From positions 1 through 64,000 of the forward strand of contig JAKSZP010012181.1 of assembly GCA_022478985.1 (NCBI GenBank): 64,000 nucleotides of DNA. The letters run 5' to 3'. The notes under the pieces are model-generated. The model made no database searches and was not told where the DNA came from. It worked only from the letters and a program-made list of their open reading frames with translations. Within the stretch, counting starts at the first letter, position 1, and the number at the start of each line of letters is the position of its first letter. Of the stretch, positions 1 to 11,259 are shown in pieces. The DNA comes from Massospora cicadina. Taxonomy: Eukaryota; Entomophthoromycota; Entomophthoromycetes; Entomophthorales; Entomophthoraceae. The translations under genes and the position numbers were made by a program.

Positions 1-505
1 AATATAATATTGGTGGTAATGCGGCCTTCCTCCTGTAAAGTAATTCAAATAGCATCTTTCCCGTCGCCATATGATGACTGATGTTGTAGGCGAATGTTAC
101 CAAACTCAGGTACATTCCCCACACAGAAGTTCTCCCTGTGACTAGCTTCCTCAGCATCGTGGCCAGTGTCCCATTGACCCGTTCTACCAGTCTGTTCATC
201 TCCAGCTGATATGGTACTGACACAACTCCCCAGATCCCCATTATTTTGTTTAGCCTTGGGATCACATGGGACATGAAGTTAATCCCATTATCACTCAGTA
301 TAACTTGTGGACACCCATGCCGGTATACTACTTGATCCAGGATGAATCTCGCAGTACTGGTAGCATCTACTCTGGTTAGGGCCTTTGTTTTGACCCATCT
401 CATCAGATGGTCAATGGCAACTATGATGTACTTGACTCCTCCTGTGCTCATCGCCAACGGTCCCATCACGTCAATAGACACCGTGTGCCATGCAAATCCA
501 GGTCA
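1..505 (-). pseudogene. Gy1 integrase catalytic core (partial)
   Basis: This open minus frame, cut by the window edge, encodes a retroviral-type integrase core (rve), which inserts the cDNA into the genome. The DDE triad is visible: an Asp in SIDVMGPL, an Asp in LSDNGINF and a Glu in LVERVNGTL. After the core the frame continues through FAYNISHHMATGK, the usual sequence ahead of the C-terminal domain. Two in-frame stops near 505-514 separate it from the upstream RNase H/zinc-finger segment, so the polyprotein is broken even though the core is well conserved. Recent decay is likely. Confidence 0.88.
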
Positions 506-511
506 GACTAG

Positions 512-1275
512 TCAGTATCCAGTTGTATTCTTGTGTGGTTTATGCAATTGGCATTCCACACAACAAGCCAGATGGTCTGCGACATCATAGTTGATTGATT
601 CCCAGTAATAATACTGGCGAATATGGTCAGTTGTTTTTCTCAGGCCTCCATGCCTGACAATCTTATGAGCGGTGAGAATGATCGCTGCTCTCTCCGATGG
701 TTTTGGAAATAATAGATGTTTCCCATTCATCATCTTAAATACTTGTCTATCCATGGTCTTGGTGTTTTCCATTGCTTTTTGAAGTGCACCTTGGATTTCT
801 TGAGGCTCGTCCTCAATTCTTCCTTCGACCAATCTCTGGAATAGCTCATCCGCCTGCGGATATACCAACTGGACCATTGGTAACCGCAATAAGCCATCCG
901 CGTTCTGATGAGAAGCCCCCACTCGGTGGACTATCTCATAATCATAATCCTGAAATTTGAGTGCCCATCAGGCCAGTTGTCCTTCAGGTTCCCTCAGATT
1001 GTGCAGCCAATGCAACGATGAGTGGTCTTTCACCACCCTAAAGTGCATTCCATGGACATACACCCGACCTTGTTTACAGGCATAAATGACTACAATGCAT
1101 TCACACTCAGTTACAGTGTAATTACTCTCTGTGGCAGAGAGTGTCCGGCTCACATATGCCACCGGATGTTCATCCCCAAGTTCATCTACTTGGCTCAGTA
1201 CGGCGCCAATCGCCATCAAAAAAGCATCAGTTTGAATGATAAACTCCTGTTAAAATTCAGATATTAGAATCAGCG
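512..1275 (-). pseudogene. Gy1 RNase H and integrase HHCC zinc-finger segment
   Basis: The upstream part (968-1275) is a Ty3-type RNase H. It begins at a FIIQTDAF block with the first catalytic Asp, followed by GAVLSQ and HPVAYVSRTLS, then the conserved Glu region TVTECECIVV, and VKDHSSLHWL in place of the usual VxTDHxSL. A break near 960 separates it from the 512-922 frame. That frame has GASHQNADGLLRLP (end of RNase H) and the integrase zinc-binding motif (H, H, then CCVEC). RNase H removes the RNA template and the HHCC domain supports integrase assembly. RT normally precedes this segment and is absent. Confidence 0.85.
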
Positions 1276-1281
1276 AATTTA

Positions 1282-2812
1282 TCAAGTACCAGCATAACTC
1301 ATCAGGAATTTTACAGTTTGAATCTTCTCCACCAGTTGTCGGGTATACAGCCGGGCAACCTCCTGAACTATCTCAGAGTCAATCTTCTTCGCCCCAGCTC
1401 TGGTCAAGGCGTTTATGCCCATGTTGACCACTTGATATATTGGATCCTGCTCATCATCCCTGAACAGACTGCTGATATATATTTCTTCATTCATCACATC
1501 AGGAGGAACAGGTTTCTCCGCCATCCTAGACTGTTCCTTGTCTAGACAGTGGGAACTTTTCCCAAATCCTTTGTGGCTGCTATTTCCTTAGCCTGGACCA
1601 TATGAACTTGATCCTTTGGCGTTTTGCAGTGTGCAGCGAAATGCCCTTTCCTGCCACACTGAAAGCAGACATTTCCTTCTTGTTTAACTGATTGTGATCC
1701 TTGGGCTTTTTCCCCAGCATAGTTTGGTTAAGAGTCTCCTTTGCTCCTTCACCTCCCTTTGTGGGATTTGAACTTTGGACCGGATTTGCCCTTGAAGCTT
1801 CTATTAGGAGCATCAAATGTTGCTCCCAAAATTTTCAAATTGTCTACCATTTGCGAGGTAGTTATCTCAGTCACAAATACATTAGACATCATTCAATGCA
1901 AATCACAATAGGGCCAAAGGGCCGCTTGCAAAGCGATTCTTGCATCAAAGTCATCTAACACCTTCGCTCTGGCCAGGATCTGTGATTCCTGGTAGAATCA
2001 ATCTGCGAAGCTTGCAAGGGACTCATCTCTATGGAATTGAATTCCCATAAAGTCTTGCTTGCATTTTGACATGTGGGTTGGACTACCAAATTCCTTCTTT
2101 ATTGCTGCTTTAGCATCAGCATAAGACCAGCTGTCCCCCTCCAGGTGGGGTATCATCAGATTCTGACAATCTGTGTTTAAGCATTTCATGACCATCAACA
2201 CCTTCTGATGATCCCTTTATCCATTCATGGTCATGTCAAATAGTCAGAAAAACGCTGGGGCGTTATCCCAATGGAATGTAGGCAATTTAGGGGTTGCCCT
2301 AAATTCCTCCAAGTCAGTTCAGGCCAACTCCCTTGGTTCAGATATTCAGTTTACTTGTGGAGTGTCATCGGGCATCATCTCTGAAAATAGCATTGAATGA
2401 GGGTGGCATATTTCTGGGGTATTCATTTTCCCAAGTATTGTTTAAAGACTTCCTTCTTTGACATCATTGGCTGTGTCCGACTTGCTTGCACTTCTGTGTG
2501 CTTTCAATTACTCTACTTCCTTTAATAATTTCTTAATTTCTGCACCAAATTTTCTCAAACAAATGCAATCCGCTTCACATTCCATTTTCAGAAATAGGAT
2601 CTCTTGGATGAGGTCTCCTTCTTTCTTTTTAACGAGTTTACTTTGCCAAGTAATATGTTCCTGAAGTTGGCTACGTTGTCAACTCCTTCTTCCACCTTGG
2701 TTACTCGTTCCTCCAAGGCTGCAAACTCCCATTGGTCCGCAGAGTTTAAAGCGTTCTGGTTCACCGTGGCAATCTCAGTCCACAACCTACGCATTTCATC
2801 TTTGTGCGACAT
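1282..2812 (-). pseudogene. Gy1 gag with CCHC zinc knuckle
   Basis: The start at 2812 lies just downstream of the primer-binding site, as expected for gag. The N-terminus (MSHKDEMRRLW...) is a predicted coiled coil. The middle (1998-2201) matches a retrotransposon gag core, with WSYADAKAAIKKEFGS and FHRDESLASFAD. The zinc knuckle lies near 1630-1675 and reads CFQCGRKGHFAAHC in one frame, a standard CX2CX4HX4C that would bind template RNA. Flanking open stretches are in other frames, so at least two frameshifts have broken the gene. The final part (1282-1524) is a Glu/Asp-rich segment of unknown role after the knuckle. Confidence 0.75.
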
Positions 2813-2838
2813 TCTGGATTAATTTTTCTAAACAACTA

Positions 2839-2856
2839 CCCCTGTAGTGAGCACCA
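2839..2856 (-). promoter_or_regulatory. Gy1 primer-binding site
   Basis: Read on the minus strand this is TGGTGCTCACTACAGGGG, three bases downstream of the 5' LTR. It starts with TGG, complementary to a tRNA 3' CCA. The same motif follows the Gy2 LTR (35520-35537) and, with changes, the Gy4 LTR (42512-42530). Confidence 0.75.
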
Positions 2857-2859
2857 ACT

Positions 2860-3514
2860 TGTAAAAATTTATAGGTTTCCTGATTATTTTTGGTCAACAA
2901 CCCCTATAAACTTATTACTGCACAGGTTCAGTTTCCTCATGCACCTCGCGTTGTAAAAATATATATAATCTGATAATAGTATGATAACTATTATCTGTAG
3001 TCAAGTTAGAATTATCTTCAGGCCCAACGCTTTGGCCGGTATTTCCAATAATACTGAATATCGCACTCTTAGGGATTCGTTCCCTAAATCCTGTCCACTC
3101 AATCTTTGTTAAGATCCTCTGATGACAGTCCCTTCAGCCCAACACACAGTTGGCAGCAATCCCTTAGCCATGGTTCCCTTCATCTCTAGATCCCCACTTG
3201 GATCTCTACTCTTCTCTGAGAGTCTACCAATTATTGCCTTCTGCAATAATATCCTTGAGATGGAATATTCACACTAATGCTGATAGTCTAACTATTACTG
3301 AACCTACAGTCAAATTAATAAGGTCCTTTATTAGTTCTTTCCCAACTGTAGACTTGTGTCAATCAGTGAGTATTTTCTAGTATAATACTTGAGTGTTTTA
3401 CTACTATACTACTATACTATTGTACTACTACTTTTGAGTTTTTGAGTGTGTTTTTTATTATAGTGAATTCTAGGGAACTTATAGGGGATTTGGCTGTCTA
3501 ACCCTCAGTTGACA
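2860..3514 (-). repeat. Gy1 5' LTR
   Basis: The segment is bounded by TG and CA (TGTAAAAATT at one end, GTTGACA at the other) and lies directly outside the primer-binding site. It is about 655 bp and AT-rich. With no second LTR in the window, the outer boundary was placed from the terminal dinucleotides and the point where LINE-G coding sequence resumes. Confidence 0.65.
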
Positions 3515-6225
3515 CCTCTTTCGATGAAATGGCAGCTGTTGCCATTGAATCACCCTTCCTCGTCTCAGCAGCGATGGTCTTCCCCATCCTGACTAGGATT
3601 CTGACATTAGACATCCTCGAGACCTCAAACAAAAGAGATAGAAATGTATCAATAACGTTTTCCTTTCAATCCAAGCGAATCATCCATAATTGGCTAGCAA
3701 CCAATCAATTTGCTAGTTGCAGGCGGCGTCACTCACCTCGCAACTCATTAAACATTCCCAATCAGTTGGTGATGAAACCTTACCAATCCCAATCTGTACA
3801 CCTGATAGTTAATTACTATCAGATGCCCTTATTTCATCGGCCACTCCACCTGATGAGATATTAGGTATCCATCCAGATCAATCCCTGATGGATATGACCA
3901 GATAAATATCCTAAAATCCCCCAAACATAGTTCCTCCAAAATTTGGGTCAACTGATTTTCAATTCACTTTGCCTTAGGGAATTTTTCCCCTAGCGATACC
4001 AGGTAATCTAGCAGGCTAGGAATATGAGCAAAAATCCCAACAGCTGGCTTCCTCTGTGATAGCTTTATGAGAAGCAGATTTGCGCTTATTTTGGGCTGGT
4101 GAAGAGTCTGGCATTTTAGAAGGGGTTCCCATAGGGAGAGGGTTTTCCGCACTAAGGGAATATAGTTGTGCTACTGGCTGTGCCTTCTCAACTGCTATAC
4201 AAAGGGCAGAGGGGGTGATATCCTGTAAGGGCACCCAGTGGGTTGGTTGTGGGATTGCCGCTGCTGCTATGTGGGAGCGTTTCTTACCTGTTTCAGGGAC
4301 TTGACTACTAGATGAGAGAGCTTGTTTACGAGCTGTACAACTATTATATAGGTGGCCCAAAGCAATACACCATGAGCAACGTGGTCATTCCTGGTATGGA
4401 TCAACAAAGAAGATTTCAGAACAGGATCCAATGACTGCAACACGTGGGATAACCTCCATGTTGTGGGCCACCATTGGGTTGGGGATAAATGATGCCCTAG
4501 CAATACGAGCCCTCTGGATTGGGGCATGATAGGGTTGTGCTCACAGGTCTACTGATAGAACTGACTCAAATTCCATCAATCCTCAATGAAGCGCAAGCTT
4601 AAGGGATTCTGGGTCCACTGTAGTTGGAAGATTTGAGAAAGTTACCAAGGAATTTTCTCAAAGTTAGACCTAATTATCAGCACACAAAGAGAGCCATGCA
4701 GAATCTCAATTGTAACTGGGGCTGCACGGTCTGCATCCGCTGTAGTTGTAAGCCCTACATCAATATAGTGGCTTTCCACCACTTCATAAATAGTGGTGTT
4801 AACTGAGAAAACTCTTGCTATGGCTTCAAAATAACTAAAATAATCCCTTGCATAAAACTTAACAGGATTATGCCCAAAGTAGACTCTAAATGCATGAGCA
4901 AGAGTGGACCTAGGGAGTGCACATTGTGAGCGAGTTTCTGCCCATCTCTTCCTCACTTCAGCCACAAAAGCAGCTTCATGAGGGTCAATGGTGGGTGGTG
5001 CAGGCACTAGTTTTTCTGCCATGCGCCTGAGGCATCCTTCACTCGCTTATTTTTGTTTACATTTAAATTTAAATTTAAATGTAATTTAGTGGATTCCCCA
5101 TGGGGGAATACCAGATGGAGGCGCTGGCATTCCTCTGGATTTACGCGCTGGCCCCTGATGGGCCTTCCCAGTAGGTACTTGATTTTTTGCAGGTTGGGTA
5201 GGCTTACCTGGTTTGGGTTTATTCCCTGCCAATTAATTTGGTAATTCTGGCTCATCATCAAACCAATATATTACTCCATCCTTCATCTGACCATCAGAAG
5301 ATACTGGTAGGGATTTTTCAGATGGGTGATTGGCTATTTGGCTAGTCCCATTTTATTTGATGTTGTTTTTGATTTTGATGAACATTACAGCTAACTGATT
5401 CACCACTCAGTGTTGATTCAGTTTATGCACGTTGGTTACCTTACAAACCATTGAAATGTCGGCCAACTGATTCACCAAATACTATAGATTCAGTTTGGCC
5501 GCTTTGGGTAATGTTGGAAGTGAAAAATGATAACCAACTGATTCAACACTTTCTGAAGATTCAGTTTGGGCGCCCAGGCTGATTTCCGAAGTGGAGGCAG
5601 TTGGCAAAGCCATACAAACCCCATGTGTGATATTGGGAGCTGCAATACTCCCTACTACCGTGGGTAAAACCTTAGATGTGCCTCCAGGGTGGGGCGCACT
5701 AATTGGGTGACCCTCAGTCAACACAGAGTTGACTGGGCTAGGATGTACTGGGGTGGTATCATTTGTGATCCCACCATGGTTTAATAAAAACTGGTATGCT
5801 TCTGCTTTTGCATCTGCAGTTTGGGAGCAGGTTGTACAGGTTGATGCACAAGTTGGCAACTGAGGGTTCTGTGATTTGGGGTGAGTTTGAGTGAATTCCA
5901 AAGCAATGGAGGTGCGTTCAGTGGACTTTACCCTATTATTTGTTAGATTTGTTAAGCTAAAATTCTGGGTGATTGTAATATTCAAAAATTGAAATTTAGC
6001 GGTGAAAGAAAGGTCACATTAGGCTTTTTATTTTTACTGAGATTCTCGTTTGTACCTGCGCACTTGGTACTTTTGGGTGGTGCAGGTCTGGGTCCGCTGC
6101 CCTTTATTACATTCGCCCAGCTCTCCACTTTATTATTCATACTTATCTCACCTGATATTGATTATCAACTTGTGCTGTTTGAATCAAATCATATTAATAA
6201 AAGTGATAGTAATCAGAAAGAAAAG
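3515..6225 (-). mobile_element. LINE-G: 5' half of a LINE-B-like element, truncated by Gy1
   Basis: On the minus strand it begins near 6225 with the pyrimidine-rich start and ATCACTTTT shared by the LINEs of this window. Its 5' UTR contains a GATTTGATTCAAACAGCA block also present in LINE A2. ORF1 follows and aligns well with ORF1 of LINE-B. The element stops at the Gy1 LTR within ORF1 C-terminal sequence. ORF2, if still present, lies beyond the left edge of the window. Confidence 0.8.
3525..6140 (-). pseudogene. LINE-G ORF1 (RRM-like domain plus CCHC RNA-binding protein)
   Basis: ORF1 proteins coat the LINE RNA. The start near 6140 gives an N-terminus with a SWANV block also seen in other LINEs here. 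A long Ser/Thr/Pro-rich region follows (5482-5985). The 4642-5022 segment is the globular domain, with VRKRWAETRSQ, YFGHNPVKFY and HYIDVGL, matching LINE-B ORF1 (VKKKWAETRAQ, YYGHNPVEFY, HYIDVGF). Downstream is a CCHC knuckle (CSWC...GHLYNSC, near 4340-4390), then PQPTHWVPLQDITP. The C-terminal piece near 3530-3640 aligns with LINE-B FAVLEEV. Frameshifts and stops separate the blocks. Confidence 0.78.
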
Positions 6226-6270
6226 TTAACTTTATATAGCATTTTTTACTCTGTTAAAATTTATATGTAA

Positions 6271-6414
6271 AGGGTGGTTAGCCTGGCAGGGTAATTCCTG
6301 CTTCCAACCTATTGCAGGTTTTGTTTAATATAAGTTCAAAACCTGCACTGGCTAGAAAAATTCTCGGTGTGGTATATTTGTCCCAAGGTCAACCCACCTC
6401 ATATACTCTTATAT
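6271..6414 (+). mobile_element. SINE copy 1 (tRNA-like head, LINE-like tail)
   Basis: This 144-bp element is flanked by the exact 11-bp duplication TTTATATGTAA (6260-6270 and 6415-6425). The head resembles a tRNA. A box A-like TAGCCTGGCAGG lies at 6279-6290 and a box B-like AGTTCAAAACC at 6333-6343, about 54 bp apart, consistent with an internal RNA polymerase III promoter. The 3' end has TGTCCC, GGTCA and CACCTC blocks that partly align with LINE-A 3' tails. A second copy lies inverted at 6745-6880. It encodes no protein and would depend on a LINE for mobility. Confidence 0.75.
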
Positions 6415-6526
6415 TTTATATGTAATTACAAAAGTAAACTTGTATTCTAGATATAAAAATTGTATTAGTTAACAATATAAGCTAAGTAATTTATTCTACA
6501 GTTGTAACCACATTTGAAAGTCTGAA

Positions 6527-7230
6527 TGTTGTGCTTTTTGGGGTTTGCAATAAATTGAATGAGAATAAATGGAAGATACTTTGCAATCTGTTCCAGAAAA
6601 TTACTATAATGGCAGAACTACCAAAAATAACCTTGAGCCCAAAGTCCCAAAATGAGCTAATGAAGGCTCAAACCTCTCCTAAATCCGCCAAGTTAATTTA
6701 TAAAGATCTTGCCAGTCAGGGATTGTATGAACCAGCCAATTTAAAGTGTTTGAGGCGAATTGACCTTGGGACAAATACCACACTATAATTTTTTTTATAG
6801 CCAGTACTTGTTTTGAACATGTGTTGAACAAAACCTAGACTAAAGTGGAAGCAGAAATTACCCTGCCAGGATAACCACCCTGAACCAGCCAATTTAATTG
6901 GAAATAATTATGCCTTACCAAATCCTTTGCATTCCACTTTTGCTCTGGCAACCACAATATTTGATGTGAGATAAAATTTCAACTAAATTTTATAAATAAC
7001 CTTAACTCTGAAAAATAAATAGATCTTCGTTTTTGCCTAAGATTTTGCCAAGTAAATACTAGTGATCTTCATGTTTATAATAACAGTGATTTACCTTGAT
7101 TACAGCTAAGCTTCCAAGAGATTACCCTAGGGACATAAAAGTCTGCTAGGGTATTATGATGGGCTATTAGAAACTAATTATTTCATAGCCTTTAAATGAC
7201 TTAGCCTTTATAAAAACAAAAAATTTAACA
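6527..7230 (+). repeat. Gy3 5' LTR
   Basis: The LTR begins TGTTGTGC and ends TTAACA. It matches the 3' LTR through several blocks, including GCAGAAC...AAGGCTCAAAC...TTATAAAG, AAATACTAGTGATCTT and AAGAGATTACCCTAGGGA. SINE copy 2 interrupts it. The sequence just downstream (TGTTGCTCCCTGCCAGG) resembles the primer-binding site of the other Ty3 elements but is mutated. Confidence 0.78.
6745..6880 (-). mobile_element. SINE copy 2, inserted in the Gy3 5' LTR
   Basis: This is an inverted copy of the element at 6271-6414. On the minus strand it starts GGGTGGTTATCCTGGCAGG and ends with the TTTGTCCCAAGGTCAA tail. It is flanked by the exact 17-bp duplication TGAACCAGCCAATTTAA (6728-6744 and 6881-6897). 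Removing it restores an LTR that aligns with the Gy3 3' LTR. Box A is kept; box B is degraded (TGTTCAAAACA). Confidence 0.78.
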
Positions 7231-7789
7231 CTGTTGCTCCCTGCCAGGTCCCTTTTGAGGCTATTTGGTGAGGACATATCTTCACAAAAATTCATCCTAG
7301 AAATCTTATCCCTACTGCAATAGAGGAGAAAATGTATTTAAATTGTGAACAACCTGCTATAAAAGCTATGACGCTTGCATCAGCGCCCTAAAAAAGCTGC
7401 TAAAAGTGGCTTGAGGAGCTGGGATACATTTTGAAGTGGAGTCCCTTGATGAAGACCTTACCCTGATTTCCATATACAGTCAATTCATCTTTCTGACTGC
7501 CAAAGTGGTGAGCTAGGCTGCTGACATTGAACATCACCACTGCCTCTTATGTATCAAAGCCCACTCAAGCATGTCAATAAATGCTATTCCAACATTCAGG
7601 ATGATTTGGACAAATTATGCTGGCAGGTTGAGGAGGCTACCCCTCCAACCGTCCTAGGAACTGTGGATCTCTAGAGGCTGTCCAGTCCCCTCTTCCTGCT
7701 ACCCACATCCTCTATGAACCCGTTGGATATTTTAGTCCCACTTTTAAGGAAAATTATATGCCTGGAGGTGAAATCATTTAGTTCTACCT

Positions 7790-8345
7790 ATACATTTAGA
7801 AAACTGCAATGGAAGAAGCTACAGATCTCCAGAAGTGTCAGCACATGCAAACCTGCCTTGACAGTAAGGACCAGGAAATCATAACGCCCTACTTCAAGGA
7901 GTGTGAAACCTGGGCGGAGTTAAAGAATGCCTTCCTCAAAGAACTTGGTTGTAACTTATCCCTGTATAACCGCAAACAGGCTTTTGTGCAGATCTGTCCT
8001 AAGCTTGGTGAAACCAACAAAAATTTTGCTTAGTGGTTCCATCATGAAGCTCAGGAAGTTTTCTCCTGTGAGTGGGTTAGCTAGGATGACGCCACCGCTG
8101 CTGTCCTCTCTGCATTCCAGCATAACCTAAACCTCGTGCTATATTTCCAAAATGTGAAAAGTTTTACAAGTCCATACTTGATACTAAGGAATCCATCATG
8201 GAGTTGCCTGAGCGCAAAATGCGCTAAACACCTAACAAGGATGTCAGGCCCCCATTCATGCCATAGGACAGCCCCAGAGACCTGAAACTCGCCATGCCCC
8301 TTACACTATTGTGGGTTTTTAGGCATCAAGAAGCCACTTGTTGGA
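7790..8345 (+). pseudogene. Gy3 gag remnant
   Basis: The frame at 7809-8033 reads like the gag core: DLQKCQHMQTCLDSKDQE, then ETWAELKNAFLKELG, comparable to the WSYADAKAAIKKEFG block of Gy1. The next piece continues in another frame. Near 8300-8335 a partial zinc knuckle (CGF.GHQEATCW when one frame shift is allowed) keeps His and the last Cys but not the first Cys. The protein would have packaged element RNA; it is no longer codable as one chain. Confidence 0.6.
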
Positions 8346-8426
8346 AGAAAAAGGCCGAGGAGGTGGGAAAAGCAAAGTAAGCTTAGGGCTCGAGGCATCC
8401 TTCAATAATGAGCCTGCGCCTAAGTC

Positions 8427-8940
8427 TTGGACGCTGTTATTTCACCTATGGAGTATTATGCCCTATCCCCTCCTGACAAGGTGGATGTCACCAACTTGAT
8501 AACTTTTAATAAAAATATAAATCCCTCTTATATTGCCCCTTTTGAACTACTTTCTCCAGGGAATTTTAAATATTTAATCCCCCATTTTGGCACTGATATT
8601 ACTCATGTTGAAGTAGTTGTCCACACGGTGAAGATCCTAGCTATAGTCAATGCTGGGTCATTAGTTAATGTCATCTTCTCTCATCTAGTAAAGAAAATTA
8701 AAGTTGCACCAGATCAAAACCACACCATGGATTATAGAACATGTGGACCCACAGACTCTCTCTGGGTGCTTATTCCACTCTGCCACTTCAGTTTGAACCC
8801 CTGCTGGTGATAAACCCAGTGGTTGTTTTGGAGAACGACAGTTATGACCTTATCATTAGTAACCTATATATTTTTATTGAATTTGATACCAAAATTAGTC
8901 ATACGGATTTAGAATTTCTATCCTAGAATTCCACATGCCT
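8427..8940 (+). pseudogene. Gy3 aspartic protease remnant
   Basis: The context between gag and RT, and the block VKILAIVNAGSLVNVIFSHL, identify a retropepsin. The motif has the hydrophobic-hydrophobic-D-T/S-G-S-x-x-N shape but reads NAG instead of DTG, so the catalytic Asp is lost. A following frame contains DSYDLIISNLYIF-like text, matching the YDxILG strand near the end of retropepsins. It would have cut the Gag-Pol polyprotein. Confidence 0.6.
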
Positions 8941-9499
8941 TAGTTGGTTTTTGATGCTCTAAAGAGAAAGGGAAGATGAAACCTAGAAGTTTTTTGTTGG
9001 AACATCTGACTTCACTGAGCGGTTTGAATATCAAGTCATTGGTTAAAAACTAAACTGTCTCATTCCAGTGCTGAAGCTCAGGAGGGGATGTCCCTATACT
9101 CCATTAAACTGAGTTTTTATATCCTCAAAGTCGCAAATACTAGTGGACACTGTAATTTCAAGTTATTCTCCACCAGATCATTTTTTAGATTTGTGGAGAA
9201 CCTAATCCGGCCATAAATGAGCCTCTTAACTGCCTGGGGTTGCTAGATCCCTCTTTATCAGGGGCCCTTAACTGTATTGAGGCAAATTTTGTGGATCAAA
9301 CTATGAAAATAACTTGAAGAAAACCTGTCACCTATGTTTGAACCCTACCAGTGGATCAAGTTGACTCGTGTATGGGTGCATGAATTTTCATGAGCTAGGG
9401 ATCAACAAAAACACTATTATTATACATGTCAAAGTGAAAATAAGCGACACCCTCACCTCTGAGCAGCAGCAAGTGGATGCACTGATTGAGGAATAAGGT

Positions 9500-10440
9500 A
9501 ATATTTTTGAAAAGCTTTAAAGATTTTGGAATGATAAAGTGATGCATCATAGAGTGTTAATGGGCGACTCTGACCCAATCCATGCTCAGCCCTACCAAAA
9601 ATCAAAAATTGAAGAAGCTCAGGTGAATTTTGTGCCAGCTCATCACTTTTGCTGAGCATCAACTTGCTCAATATGTCAAGGCGATGGACAAAGCAGGCCT
9701 CATTAATGAAGAAAACCTGCAACTCTACCTCCTTATGCCACATGCCGCTGATGCCCCAACCCCTATGTTGTTCGCCATGGTCTGTCAGCTAAAGCGGGCG
9801 CCAGAAAAAAGTTTCCCCAAAGCTTCCTCACCATCTGATATGGCTCCCTAGACTGATAACTTAGGACTATAATAGACATTTTTTGATAATCCATTTTTTT
9901 GGCTTAATCGCAATAAAGATGCGTGGTGGCCCCCTTTTGGGTTGGGCACCACTAGTGCTAAAAAAGAATTTAAGGTGACAAAGTAATAAAACAGCTCTTG
10001 GACGCGGGATAACTAAAGACCTCCCAAAGTCCCTAGGCCTCACCCTTACTGCTTATAAATAAAAGAAGTGGGGCCACTGATTAATATCAGACTACTGTTA
10101 GTTGAATGCCTTACACGGGATGACAGCTATCCACTCCCCAAATCAATAATTCAATATGACACTTGGCATGTTCCCAATACTTCTCCAAAAAGGATCTTAC
10201 CTGTAGCTTTTGGAAGATTGAGCTTGTGCCAAAGTATCAAAAACAATGTGCCATGTTAGCCAGCAAAGGGTTGTTAGAACCCACAAGGATGCTTCAAAGC
10301 TTATGCAATGCCCCAGCCAAATTTTAAAGGGCAATGGATGGCTTGTTAGAAGACTTAAAATGTCATGTATGTTAGTTTATCTTGACAACGTGACTGTATT
10401 TTCCTGCAGCTTAAAACAACATTTTTTTATCTGAAGGAGG
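9500..10440 (+). pseudogene. Gy3 reverse transcriptase, split by N3
   Basis: The first part (9540-9635) has HHRVLMGDSDPIHAQPYQKSKIEEAQ, the usual entry to Ty3 RT. After the N3 insertion it resumes near 9975 with IKQLLDAGIT and then DSYPLPKSIIQ. The palm follows at 10270-10435 with LCNAPA, RAMDGLLEDLK and VYLDN, where the normal YLDD has a second Asp to Asn change. Several stops and shifts are present. The domain would have synthesised cDNA. Confidence 0.7.
9636..9965 (+). mobile_element. N3: short LINE-B-tailed non-autonomous insert
   Basis: This roughly 330-bp insert interrupts Gy3 RT, with an imperfect flanking duplication starting GAATTT (9625 and 9966). It opens with ATCACTTTT, the motif found at LINE 5' ends. 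It carries a short reading frame (9630-9851) with LMPHAADAPTPMLFAMVCQL, shared with N1 and N2. It closes with CCCCCTTTTGGGTTGGG then CACTAGTGCTAAAAAA, matching the 3' terminus of LINE-B. It has no RT. Confidence 0.6.
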
Positions 10441-10739
10441 TGATTAAATACCTCCGCTCAGTGTCACTGAAGTTGAAACCTGTCGAATGCTGGTTTTACA
10501 AACAGATATAGAATTATTCAGCCATAAGGTTAACTGGGAAGAAATATCACTAATACTGACATGGTGGTCAATATTGAGAGGATGACTTGACCATCCAGTC
10601 TACGTTAATACAGGTGTTCCTTGGGATGGTCCACTATTACTAACAGTTCATCCAACAATTTGCTGAGCTCACTGAACTCCTGACCCATCTGCTCCACAGA
10701 GAGGTTCCGTTCCAATGGAAGGAGACACAATAGCAAGCT

Positions 10740-11190
10740 TATGATGTTTTGTTAAAAGCGCTCATGAACGCCCCTGTACTATTACATCCTGTGATTGACA
10801 AACCGATCATTCTGTTTATGGATGCTAGTGATGTGGCTGTTGGGCTATCCTAGTGCAACTTGATGCGAAATAAGTGAATCATCCTATAACGTACTTTAGC
10901 AAAACCTATCTCAGGTGGAGAGGAACTATAGCATAACTAAGATGGAGTGATTTGTTGTCCTACTTGCCATCAAATATTTCTGTCCATTCTTATGTTTAAA
11001 AATAATTTCATCGTGGTTTCAGATCACGCCTCTCTGCAAAGGCTACAACAGATGAAGGACCCAGATGGACGACTGGCCTGCTGAGCAATCAAACTGCATA
11101 GCCATGATATTACATTGTTCATCATGCTGAAAAATACATCAAAACGTCGACATGTTGTCCTGATTTGCTTGTATTGACCCTCTACATCTT
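10740..11190 (+). pseudogene. Gy3 RNase H remnant
   Basis: Readable blocks in order are PVLLHPVIDKPIILFMDASDVAVG (first catalytic Asp), HPITYFSKTYL, a degraded Glu region, and VVSDHASLQRLQQMKDPDGRLA, where TDH has become SDH. These match the RNase H of Ty3 polyproteins. Multiple frameshifts are present. Confidence 0.65.
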
Positions 11191-11259
11191 TGAAGTGGAT
11201 CATATTTATGATCTCATTAGGAAACCTAAGGGGTGGAGTAAAAAACTCCTACATTTCAG

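Larger units (their letters stand above)
1..3514 (-). mobile_element. Gy1: Ty3/gypsy LTR retrotransposon, 5' part, internally deleted
   Basis: On the minus strand the order is 5' LTR, primer-binding site, gag with zinc knuckle, a short linker, RNase H, HHCC zinc finger and integrase core, running off the left edge of the window. The RNase H-before-integrase order is the Ty3/gypsy order. Protease and the RT palm are missing: the coding sequence passes within about 30 bp from a post-gag segment (stop near 1282) to the start of RNase H (near 1270). The element lies next to LINE-G and probably inserted into it, because LINE-G ORF1 ends abruptly at the LTR. The 3' LTR lies outside the window, so no target duplication could be tested. 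Confidence 0.88.

Noticed and set aside
6271..6880. The two inverted SINE copies read as terminal inverted repeats of one DNA transposon
   Set aside because: Each copy has its own, different target duplication, so they are independent insertions in opposite orientation.
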